This document shows, piece by piece, positions 29,062 to 36,724 of a stretch of 64,000 nucleotides of DNA. The stretch is taken from positions 62,001 to 126,000 of the forward strand of contig CAMZGS010000002.1 of assembly GCA_947306475.1 (NCBI GenBank), in the 5' to 3' direction. The position numbers were made by a program, and so were the translations under genes. How positions within the stretch are numbered: position 1 is the stretch's first letter; every line of letters begins with the position of its first letter. The notes beneath the pieces are model-generated. The model was not told the origin of the DNA, did not search any database, and was given only the letters and a program-made list of their open reading frames with translations. This DNA comes from an uncultured Comamonas sp. (GTDB taxonomy: Bacteria > Pseudomonadota > Gammaproteobacteria > Burkholderiales > Burkholderiaceae_C).

Positions 29062-29367
29062 TTACTTGACGTGCTTGCCGATCAGGCCAGCCATTTCGAA
29101 CATGGAGACCTGGGGCTTGCCAAACACTTCCTTGAGCTTGGCGTCGGCGTTGATGTTGCGCTTGTTGGCGGGGTCCTGCAGGTTGTTGGCCTTGATGTAG
29201 GCCCACAGCTTGCTGACGATCTCGGTGCGCGGCAGAGGATCCTTGCCCACCACTGCGGCCAGGGCTGGGCTGGGGGTCAGGGGCTTCATAAAGGCAGCGT
29301 TTGGGGTGCGCTTCTTCTCGGGAGCTGCCGCAGCGGCTGCGGTGGTTGCCTTCTTTGCAGTGGCCAT
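29062..29367 (-). CDS. SWIB/MDM2 domain protein
   Basis: A 101-residue protein. A Lys/Ala-rich N-terminal tail (residues 2-20, histone-H1-like composition) is followed by a single SWIB domain (about 28-100, with LPRTEIVSKLWAYIKANNL and DAKLKEVFG blocks). SWIB domains in eukaryotes belong to chromatin remodelling complexes; short stand-alone versions occur in several bacteria including betaproteobacteria, where the role is unclear, perhaps nucleoid association. The ATG at 29367 begins the basic tail; earlier in-frame starts have no support. A monocistronic unit with its own terminator. Confidence 0.88.
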   Translation of the reverse strand: MATAKKATTAAAAAAPEKKRTPNAAFMKPLTPSPALAAVVGKDPLPRTEIVSKLWAYIKANNLQDPANKRNINADAKLKEVFGKPQVSMFEMAGLIGKHVK

Positions 29368-29609
29368 GTGTGTTTCCTTGTTGATGCTTGGGGGCATTGA
29401 CGACCGGCCTGGCTGGCCGATCAACGTGGTGCTGATGCTAATGCGAAAAAAATCCCTTTCCAAGCTTGCCACCGGGTTTTTTGTCTAGAACTGTTGCGTG
29501 GTAGCCCGTTTGCGCTGGTTTCCCACGTTCGAGCGCTTGGCAGGGCCAGGGTGGGCGGTGTCCAATCGGCAGCTTTGCATGTTCTACGTTCAATAGGAGT
29601 CAAGAAGCA

Positions 29610-30116
29610 ATGTCCACCCAGCCAGAGTTTGCAACCTGCGATTTGTGCGATACGTACAAGAACGATACCTCGGATGGTTTCCGCGTCCTGCCACCGGTGT
29701 TTCAGCACTACGGCAAGCGGCAGAAGTTTGCCGGGCCGGTCAGCACCGTCAAATGCCATGAGGACAACACCCTGGTGAAGCAGGCCGTGGACAGCCCCGG
29801 CGAGGGCCGGGTGCTGGTGGTCGATGGCGGTGGCTCACTGCGCAGGGCCCTGGTGGGTGGAAACCTGGCGGCGGCTGCTGCACGCAACGGTTGGGCGGGC
29901 ATTGTGGTGTGGGGCTGCGTGCGCGACGTGGCAGAGCTGAACGCCGAGGAGGTCGGGATCCGTGCTTTGGGTCTGATGCCCCTGCCGACCGAAAAGCGTG
30001 GTCAGGGCCAGGCGCAGGTGGATGTGGAAATTGCCGGCGTGCGCGTGCGCCCAGGGGACTGGCTGTATGCGGATGCCGATGGCATCGTGGTCAGCCAGCA
30101 ACCCATCCATGGCTGA
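29610..30116 (+). CDS. RraA-family protein / 4-hydroxy-4-methyl-2-oxoglutarate aldolase
   Basis: A 168-residue protein of the RraA fold. The motif VGGNLAAAAARNGWAGIVVWG (conserved in pieces about 82-102) and the metal-binding CVRDVAEL (about 103-110) are those found in the class II HMG/CHA aldolases. Members either bind RNase E as an inhibitor (RraA) or cleave hydroxymethyl-oxoglutarate and oxaloacetate. The catalytic Arg-Asp pair is intact, so aldolase activity is possible, and the nearby glyoxylate-cycle gene would be compatible with it. Independent gene; several hairpins follow it. The choice between the two roles cannot be made from sequence. Confidence 0.85.
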   Translation: MSTQPEFATCDLCDTYKNDTSDGFRVLPPVFQHYGKRQKFAGPVSTVKCHEDNTLVKQAVDSPGEGRVLVVDGGGSLRRALVGGNLAAAAARNGWAGIVVWGCVRDVAELNAEEVGIRALGLMPLPTEKRGQGQAQVDVEIAGVRVRPGDWLYADADGIVVSQQPIHG

Positions 30117-30121
30117 TGCCC

Positions 30122-30217
30122 CCGCTCCGGAGCGGTAGGCGCACGGAGTGATTTCATAATGCAAAAACGCAAGATCATCTTGCGAAATACAGAAATGCTG
30201 CACAGCAGCATTTCTGT
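30122..30217. repeat. cluster of three perfect dyads downstream of rraA-like gene
   Basis: CCGCTCCGGAGCGG (30122-30135) is a perfect palindrome; CGCAAGAT-C-ATCTTGCG (30168-30184) is a perfect 8-1-8 dyad; ACAGAAATGCTGC (30189-30201) and GCAGCATTTCTGT (30205-30217) form a 13-bp perfect hairpin with a three-base loop. None is followed by a T tract, so they are not ordinary terminators. Confidence 0.6.
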
Positions 30218-30293
30218 GCGGTTCGGCGCAGTTTTCATGAAATTGCATGCTTGAATTTCTATAACTCATTGATTTTTAATGATAAAAAATTTT

Positions 30294-30336
30294 GTCTTAT
30301 ATAAGACATAAGATGTTGTTTGACTCTTCTATAAGA
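30294..30336 (+). promoter_or_regulatory. paired palindromic operator upstream of aceA
   Basis: GTCTTATATAAGAC (30294-30307) is a perfect 14-bp palindrome. A second, imperfect site TCTTCTATAAGA (30325-30336) shares the ATAAGAC half exactly 30 bp further on (30301 and 30331), i.e. about three helical turns on the same face. It lies 70-110 bp before the isocitrate lyase start in an AT-rich segment. A dimeric regulator (GntR type is one possibility) is inferred. Confidence 0.6.
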
Positions 30337-30404
30337 CTTAAAGTTGAGCCCAGGACGTAGCAGTGAACGTCACGGATTTACCAACTTTCAAATGGAGAGA
30401 GCAC

Positions 30405-31730
30405 ATGACCCAATCCTCGAATCTGAGCCGCGAGCAACAAATTGCAGCCCTGGAAAAAGACTGGGCTGAGAACCCCCGCTGGAAGGGTGTCAAGCGTGGT
30501 TACAGCGCCGCTGACGTGGTGCGCCTGCGCGGCAGCCTGCAGCCCGAGTACACGCTGGCCAAGCGCGGCGCTGAAAAGCTGTGGGAAAAGATCAACGGCG
30601 GTGCCAAGAAGGGTTATGTGAACGCTTTTGGTGCCATCACCGCTGGTCAGGCCATGCAGCAGGCCAAGGCTGGCCTGGAAGCCGTGTACCTGTCGGGCTG
30701 GCAAGTGGCTGCCGACGGCAACACCTCCGAAACCATGTACCCCGACCAGTCGCTGTACGCCTATGACTCGGTGCCCACCATGGTGCGCCGCATCAACAAC
30801 ACCTTCAAGCGTGCCGACGAAATCCAGTGGAGCCGTGGCATCAATCCCGGCGACGAAAACTTCGTGGATTACTTCCTGCCCATCGTGGCTGACGCGGAAG
30901 CCGGCTTTGGCGGCGTGCTCAACGCCTTCGAGCTGATGAAGAACATGATCGCGGCTGGCGCTGCCGGTGTGCACTTCGAAGACCAGCTGGCTGCCGTGAA
31001 GAAGTGTGGCCACATGGGCGGCAAGGTGCTGGTGCCCACCCAGGAAGCCATCGAGAAGCTGATTGCAGCCCGCTTTGCTGCCGACGTAATGGGCGTGCCC
31101 ACCATCGTGCTGGCCCGTACCGACGCTGAAGCTGCCAACCTGCTGACCAGCGACTACGACGCCAACGACAAGCCGTTCCTGACCGGCGAGCGTACCCAGG
31201 AAGGTTTTTACCGCGTGAAGAACGGTCTGGAGCAAGCCATCAGCCGTGGTGTGGCCTACGCTCCCTACGCCGATCTGGTGTGGTGCGAAACCGGTGTGCC
31301 CGATATCGGCTTTGCTCGTGAATTTGCTCAGGCCGTGCTCTCTGCCTGCCCCGGCAAGCTGCTGTCGTACAACTGCTCGCCCTCGTTCAACTGGAAGAAG
31401 AACCTGAGCGACAGCCAGATCGCATCCTTCCAGGAAGAGCTGTCCGCCCTGGGCTACAAGTTCCAGTTCATCACTCTGGCTGGTATCCACATCAACTGGT
31501 ACAACACCTTCCAGTTTGCCCACGCCTACGCTCGCGGCGAAGGCATGAAGCACTACGTGAACATGGTGCAGGAGCCCGAGTTTGCTGCTCGCGAGAAGGG
31601 CTACACCTTCGTGTCGCACCAGCAGGAAGTGGGCGCTGGCTACTTCGATGAAGTCACGACCGTGATCCAGGGTGGCTCTTCCTCCGTGAAGGCTCTGGCT
31701 GGTTCGACCGAAGAAGAACAGTTCCACTAA
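30405..31730 (+). CDS. aceA: isocitrate lyase
   Basis: A 441-residue enzyme of the glyoxylate cycle that splits isocitrate into glyoxylate and succinate, allowing growth on acetate and fatty acids. The catalytic motif KKCGHMGGK with Cys201 is intact. The ATG at 30405 has GGAGAG six bases upstream, which favours it over a GTG 42 bp earlier. Malate synthase is not in the window. The upstream palindromes suggest tight carbon-source control. An intrinsic terminator lies 45 bp after the stop. Confidence 0.97.
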   Translation: MTQSSNLSREQQIAALEKDWAENPRWKGVKRGYSAADVVRLRGSLQPEYTLAKRGAEKLWEKINGGAKKGYVNAFGAITAGQAMQQAKAGLEAVYLSGWQVAADGNTSETMYPDQSLYAYDSVPTMVRRINNTFKRADEIQWSRGINPGDENFVDYFLPIVADAEAGFGGVLNAFELMKNMIAAGAAGVHFEDQLAAVKKCGHMGGKVLVPTQEAIEKLIAARFAADVMGVPTIVLARTDAEAANLLTSDYDANDKPFLTGERTQEGFYRVKNGLEQAISRGVAYAPYADLVWCETGVPDIGFAREFAQAVLSACPGKLLSYNCSPSFNWKKNLSDSQIASFQEELSALGYKFQFITLAGIHINWYNTFQFAHAYARGEGMKHYVNMVQEPEFAAREKGYTFVSHQQEVGAGYFDEVTTVIQGGSSSVKALAGSTEEEQFH

Positions 31731-31739
31731 GCACGGCGA

Positions 31740-31762
31740 CTGGATCGTCCATGGCGATCCAG
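31740..31762. repeat. short hairpin after aceA
   Basis: CTGGATCG (31740-31747) and CGATCCAG (31755-31762) pair perfectly with a seven-base loop. It sits between the aceA stop and its terminator; it may protect the 3' end or help termination. Confidence 0.5.
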
Positions 31763-31775
31763 CTTCGTACAAATA

Positions 31776-31808
31776 CGGGCTTGCAAAGTTTTGCAAGCCC
31801 GTTTGTGT
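31776..31808 (+). terminator. intrinsic terminator of aceA
   Basis: CGGGCTTGCAA (31776-31786) pairs perfectly with TTGCAAGCCCG (31791-31801) with loop AGTT, followed by TTTGTG. Confidence 0.75.
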
Positions 31809-31869
31809 TCCAAGCAGTTAGAATTGCAGGCTTTACAAACTCACAAGGGCGAGAAAGGCAGTACCGGTT

Positions 31870-31911
31870 ATGACACCGCGAACTACAACGCAAACCACCA
31901 CTGGCTGCTGA
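31870..31911 (+). CDS. threonine-rich leader peptide of thrS
   Basis: A 13-codon open frame reading [13 protein letters not shown], with seven Thr codons including two runs of three. A GAAAGG element lies at 31853-31858, 11 bases upstream. It is followed by a hairpin that overlaps its own 3' end (CTGGCT 31901-31906 with AGCCAG 31912-31917) and then by a terminator just before thrS. Ribosome stalling at Thr codons when charged tRNA-Thr is scarce would be expected to favour the antiterminator and raise thrS expression. Established logic of amino-acid biosynthetic leaders; its use here is inferred from sequence only. Confidence 0.7.
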   Translation: MTPRTTTQTTTGC

Positions 31912-31923
31912 AGCCAGCTCGTT

Positions 31924-31985
31924 CGCGCTTGTACGACAGATCGTCTCTTCCTTCTCGCAGCGCGGACTGGTTCCGCGCTTTTTTA
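31924..31985 (+). terminator. thrS attenuator: terminator and competing antiterminator
   Basis: The terminator is AGCGCGGA (31959-31966) paired with TCCGCGCT (31972-31979), loop CTGGT, followed by TTTTTT. The upstream arm CGCGCT (31924-31929) can instead pair with AGCGCG (31959-31964), with an internal ACGA/TCGT helix (31933-31936, 31941-31944), which would prevent terminator formation. The thrS ATG is 42 bp downstream of the T run. Confidence 0.75.
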
Positions 31986-32026
31986 TTGCTCGCGCGGCCC
32001 TCACATCTTTTGAACAGAAGTTAGCT

Positions 32027-33946
32027 ATGTTGAAAATTACCCTTCCCGACGGTTCCGTGCGCGAGTTTGAAGGCCCGGTCACAGTGATGCAGGTGGCGCA
32101 ATCGATTGGTGCTGGGTTGGCCAAGAACACGGTGGCCGGTCGCGTCAATGGTCGCCTGGTCGATGCCTGTGATGTGATCGAGCAGGACGCCCGGCTGCAG
32201 ATCATTACGCCCAAGGACCCCGAGGGCGTGGAAATCATCCGCCACTCCTGCGCCCACCTGGTCGGTCACGCTGTCAAGCAGCTGTATCCCACGGCCAAGA
32301 TGGTGATCGGCCCGGTGATCGAAGAGGGCTTTTACTACGACATCTCCTACGAGCGTCCCTTCACCCCTGAGGACGTGGCGGCCATTGAGGCGCGCATGAA
32401 GGAGCTGATCGCCCAGGACTACGACGTCATCAAGAAGATGACGCCGCGTGCCGAGGTGATCCAGGTATTCCAGTCCCGTGGCGAGGATTACAAGCTGCGC
32501 TTGGTGGAGGACATGCCCAACGAAACGCAGATGGGTCTGTACTACCACCAGGAGTACATCGACATGTGCCGTGGCCCCCACGTGCCCAACACCCGCTTCC
32601 TGAAGGTATTCAAGCTGACCAAGCTGGCCGGTGCCTACTGGCGCGGGGATGCCAGGAACGAGCAATTGCAGCGTATCTATGGCACGGCCTGGGCCGACAA
32701 GAAAGACCTGCAGGCTTATCTCACCCGCATCGAGGAGGCAGAAAAGCGCGACCACCGCAAGCTGGGGCGCGAGCTGGATCTGTTCCACATTGATGAATGC
32801 TCGCCCGGTACGGTGTTCTGGCACCCCAAGGGATGGCGTGTCTGGCAGGAAGTGGAGCAGTACATGCGCCGCGTGTACCGCAACAATGGTTACCAGGAAG
32901 TCAAGGGACCGCAGATCCTGGATCGCACCCTGTGGGAGAAGACCGGTCACTGGGACAAGTACCGTGACAACATGTTCACCACGGAGAGCGAAAAGCACGA
33001 CTTTGCGCTCAAGCCCATGAACTGCCCCGGTCACATCCTGATCTTCAAGCAGGGCATCAAGAGCTACCGTGAGCTGCCGCTGCGCATGGGTGAGTTCGGT
33101 CAGTGCCACCGCAACGAACCCACCGGTGGTCTGCACGGCATCATGCGCGTGCGTGCCTTTACGCAGGACGATGGGCACATCTTCTGTACCGAGGATCAGA
33201 TCCAGCAGGAGGTGCTCAACTTCACGCGCCTGCTGCAACAGGTGTACAAGGACTTCGGCTTCACCGACATCATCTACAAGGTGGCCACGCGTCCTGAAGC
33301 GCGCATTGGCTCCGACGAGAGCTGGGACAGGGCAGAAGCCGCGCTGTTCGACAGCCTGAAGACCTCTGGCTGCGAGTACTTGGTTGCCGAGGGAGATGGT
33401 GCGTTCTACGGCCCCAAGATTGAGTACACGCTCAAGGATGCGTTGGGACGTCAGTGGCAGTGTGGCACGATCCAGGTGGACTTTTCCATGCCCGAGCGCC
33501 TGGATGCGGAGTACGTAGGGGAAGATGGCAATCGTCACCGACCCGTGATGCTGCACCGTGCCATCGTGGGCTCGATGGAGCGCTTCATCGGCATTTTGAT
33601 CGAGCAGTACGCAGGCGCACTGCCGGTGTGGCTGGCGCCTCAGCAGGTGGCCGTGCTCAACATCACCGACAGTCAGGCCGACTACGTGCAGGAAGTTGTG
33701 GCGAAACTGCAAAAGGCCTTGCCCGATCACGCGCTGAAGATGGCTGCCGATCTACGCAATGAAAAGATCACGTATAAAATACGCGAGCATGCATTGCAGA
33801 AATTGCCCTATATCCTGGTCGCGGGCGACAAGGAGAAGGCTGCCGGCACCGTCGCCGTGCGAGCCCGGGGCAATAAGGATCTGGGGGTGATGAGCGTGGA
33901 AGCATTCATTGAACTGCTCTCCAACGACATCGCTGCCAAAGTCTAG
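32027..33946 (+). CDS. thrS: threonyl-tRNA synthetase
   Basis: A 639-residue class II synthetase that charges tRNA-Thr. Order: TGS domain (1-62), editing domain (about 63-225, with [13 protein letters not shown], HxxxH type), catalytic core (about 240-535, MNCPGH and the zinc-binding residues) and anticodon-binding domain (about 540-639). Length typical. First structural gene of the thrS-infC-rpmI-rplT-pheS-pheT-ihfA block. In E. coli ThrS represses its own translation through an operator mRNA; here the upstream Thr-rich leader and terminator point to transcription attenuation instead. Confidence 0.98.
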   Translation: MLKITLPDGSVREFEGPVTVMQVAQSIGAGLAKNTVAGRVNGRLVDACDVIEQDARLQIITPKDPEGVEIIRHSCAHLVGHAVKQLYPTAKMVIGPVIEEGFYYDISYERPFTPEDVAAIEARMKELIAQDYDVIKKMTPRAEVIQVFQSRGEDYKLRLVEDMPNETQMGLYYHQEYIDMCRGPHVPNTRFLKVFKLTKLAGAYWRGDARNEQLQRIYGTAWADKKDLQAYLTRIEEAEKRDHRKLGRELDLFHIDECSPGTVFWHPKGWRVWQEVEQYMRRVYRNNGYQEVKGPQILDRTLWEKTGHWDKYRDNMFTTESEKHDFALKPMNCPGHILIFKQGIKSYRELPLRMGEFGQCHRNEPTGGLHGIMRVRAFTQDDGHIFCTEDQIQQEVLNFTRLLQQVYKDFGFTDIIYKVATRPEARIGSDESWDRAEAALFDSLKTSGCEYLVAEGDGAFYGPKIEYTLKDALGRQWQCGTIQVDFSMPERLDAEYVGEDGNRHRPVMLHRAIVGSMERFIGILIEQYAGALPVWLAPQQVAVLNITDSQADYVQEVVAKLQKALPDHALKMAADLRNEKITYKIREHALQKLPYILVAGDKEKAAGTVAVRARGNKDLGVMSVEAFIELLSNDIAAKV

Positions 33947-34004
33947 GTTCTGAGAATTGTCCGGCGCGGTATGGCTAGGTGTCTGCGCGCTGTGCGTGCA
34001 GGCA

Positions 34005-34025
34005 GCTACGCTTTTCGTAGCGTTT
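34005..34025 (+). terminator. weak terminator-like hairpin between thrS and infC
   Basis: GCTACG (34005-34010) pairs with CGTAGC (34016-34021), loop CTTTT, followed by GTTTTG. It lies just before the infC ribosome site and may reduce read-through from thrS. Short stem, modest confidence. Confidence 0.4.
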
Positions 34026-34044
34026 TGATTTTAGGGTGAGAGCC

Positions 34045-34641
34045 ATAGCTACAGAATTTCGTGATCGTCGCCAGCGTGAAGAGCGCAAGCACCGTCTGAA
34101 CCGTGAAATCACGGCACCGGAGGTGCGTCTTACCGGGCCGGACAATGAGCCCCTGGGCATCGTGCCCTTGCAGGAAGCCCTGCGCGCAGCTGGCGAGCTG
34201 GATGTGGATTTGGTCGAAATTGCCGCCAATGCCAATCCGCCGGTGTGCCGGCTGATGGATTACGGCAAGTTCAAGTACCAGGAGCAGAAGAAAGCTGCGG
34301 AAGCCAAGGCCAAGCAGGCCGTGGTCGAGATCAAGGAGGTGAAATTCCGCCCTGGTACCGACGATGGTGACTACAACATCAAGCTGCGCAATATCCGGCG
34401 CTTTCTGGGCGATGGCAACAAGTGTAAGATCACGCTGCGTTTTCGCGGGCGTGAGATTACGCACCAGCAGCTGGGTCTGGACCTGCTCAACCGCCTGCGC
34501 GACGATCTGGCCGACAGCATCCAGGTGGAGCAGTTCCCCAAGCTGGAAGGACGTCAGATGGTCATGATGGTGGCTCCGGCGCGCAAGAAGCCCGGCGCTG
34601 CCAGGACCGCAGAAGCTCCCGCCACCGAAAAGGCGGGTTGA
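34045..34641 (+). CDS. infC: translation initiation factor IF-3 (ATA start)
   Basis: A 198-residue factor that proofreads start codons on the 30S subunit and prevents premature 50S joining. N-terminal domain with [23 protein letters not shown] (conserved segments near 3-25), linker helix, and C-terminal domain ([25 protein letters not shown]). The best start is ATA at 34045: a GGTGA match to anti-Shine-Dalgarno lies at 34035-34039, five bases upstream. The alternative GTG at 34036 overlaps that ribosome site and has none of its own. Non-canonical AUU-like starts are the known basis of IF-3 autoregulation. A C-terminal tail of about 20 Ala/Thr/Lys-rich residues extends past the usual end. Confidence 0.93.
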   Translation: MATEFRDRRQREERKHRLNREITAPEVRLTGPDNEPLGIVPLQEALRAAGELDVDLVEIAANANPPVCRLMDYGKFKYQEQKKAAEAKAKQAVVEIKEVKFRPGTDDGDYNIKLRNIRRFLGDGNKCKITLRFRGREITHQQLGLDLLNRLRDDLADSIQVEQFPKLEGRQMVMMVAPARKKPGAARTAEAPATEKAG

Positions 34642-34656
34642 TTTCCCCCATGCAGG

Positions 34657-34712
34657 AGCTTGCCCGAACTTGATCGGGCAGGCTTTTGTGTTGCCCGTCT
34701 TGTGGCGGGCAA
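34657..34712 (+). promoter_or_regulatory. alternating hairpin leader of rpmI-rplT
   Basis: Four complementary arms alternate: AGCTTGCCCGA (34657-34667), TCGGGCAGGCT (34674-34684, followed by TTTG), TTGCCCG (34691-34697) and CGGGCAA (34706-34712). Arms 1-2 and 3-4 form two hairpins; arm 2 can instead pair with arm 3. This is a switch-like layout 77 bp before rpmI. In E. coli L20 represses rpmI-rplT through a pseudoknot in this place, so an L20-responsive leader is a fair hypothesis. Confidence 0.5.
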
Positions 34713-34788
34713 TCAGAAGTGTCTCGGGGCCGACAAGTTTTGCTGTGGTGGCAAACGCCTTGCGAGCACAAGTAACAGGAGCATTTCA

Positions 34789-34992
34789 ATGCCCAAAATG
34801 AAAACCAAGAGCAGCGCGAAGAAGCGTTTTCGCGTTCGTCCGGGTGGCACCGTCAAGCGCGGTCAAGCCTTCAAGCGTCACATCCTGACCAAGAAGACCA
34901 CCAAGAACAAGCGCAACCTGCGTGGCATCGTGAACGTGCATGAGTCCGATCTGGGCTCCATCGCCCGGATGCTGCCTGCGGCTGGCCTGTAA
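34789..34992 (+). CDS. rpmI: 50S ribosomal protein L35
   Basis: A 67-residue, Lys/Arg-rich ribosomal protein. The N-terminus [14 protein letters not shown] and the [16 protein letters not shown] block are diagnostic. The ATG has CAGGAG nine bases upstream. Follows infC and precedes rplT by 27 bp in the conserved order. Probably co-regulated with L20 through the hairpin leader upstream. Confidence 0.97.
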   Translation: MPKMKTKSSAKKRFRVRPGGTVKRGQAFKRHILTKKTTKNKRNLRGIVNVHESDLGSIARMLPAAGL

Positions 34993-35019
34993 TTTCACAG
35001 ACGAACAAGGAGTAAACAC

Positions 35020-35379
35020 ATGCCTCGCGTCAAACGTGGTGTAACGGCCCGCGCCCGTCACAAGAAAGTTCTCGCCCAAGCCAAGGGTTTCCGCGGTCGT
35101 CGCGGTAATGTCTTCCGCGTCGCCAAGCAGGCGGTGATGAAGGCCGGTCAATACGCTTATCGTGACCGCCGCAACAAGAAGCGCGTGTTCCGCCGTCTGT
35201 GGATCACCCGTATCAACGCCGCTGCGCGCGAACTGGGTCTGACCTACAGCCAGTTCACCAACGGCCTGAAGAAGGCCGCCATCGAAATCGACCGCAAGAT
35301 GCTGGCCGATATCGCGGTGCACGACAAGGCTGCCTTTGGCAGCATCGTGGAGCAAGTCAAGGCCAAGCTGGCTGCTTGA
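35020..35379 (+). CDS. rplT: 50S ribosomal protein L20
   Basis: A 119-residue protein needed for early 50S assembly, binding 23S rRNA. The long basic N-terminal helix ([35 protein letters not shown]) and globular C-terminal domain ([18 protein letters not shown] in parts) are typical. A perfect AAGGAG site precedes the ATG by seven bases. In E. coli L20 is the autoregulator of this operon. A dispersed repeat follows the stop within 15 bp. Confidence 0.98.
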   Translation: MPRVKRGVTARARHKKVLAQAKGFRGRRGNVFRVAKQAVMKAGQYAYRDRRNKKRVFRRLWITRINAAARELGLTYSQFTNGLKKAAIEIDRKMLADIAVHDKAAFGSIVEQVKAKLAA

Positions 35380-35393
35380 GTTCACGATCGGCG

Positions 35394-36546
<1,153 letters not shown>

Positions 36547-36569
36547 GTTGCCGAGAACGCTGGATGTCT

Positions 36570-36666
36570 AAAAAGTGAGCTTTAGGCGCTTGCTATAAGC
36601 TGGTTTCAGATAGTTTTAATGCTGAAATGAAGATAGAGAAAGCGCAAAAAGCTATTTTTTAAATAG
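36570..36666. repeat. dispersed palindromic element, copy 6 (pheS-pheT)
   Basis: Left landmarks GAGCTTTAGGCGCTTG (from 36577) and TTTCAG (36604-36609); right landmarks CTGAAA (36622-36627), AAAGCGC (36639-36645) and AAAGCTATTT. The arms are less perfect than in other copies. It splits the normally tight pheS-pheT pair. Confidence 0.65.
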
Positions 36667-36724
36667 CAATGCCGGGTGTTCAGGGCGTTTACCTTCCCGG
36701 TGCATTGCCAGAGATGGAATCACC

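Noticed and set aside
36676-36724. Short open frame upstream of pheT as a phenylalanine leader peptide
   Set aside because: The frame at 36676 contains few Phe codons in a run and is not followed by a terminator before pheT; it overlaps the pheT start.
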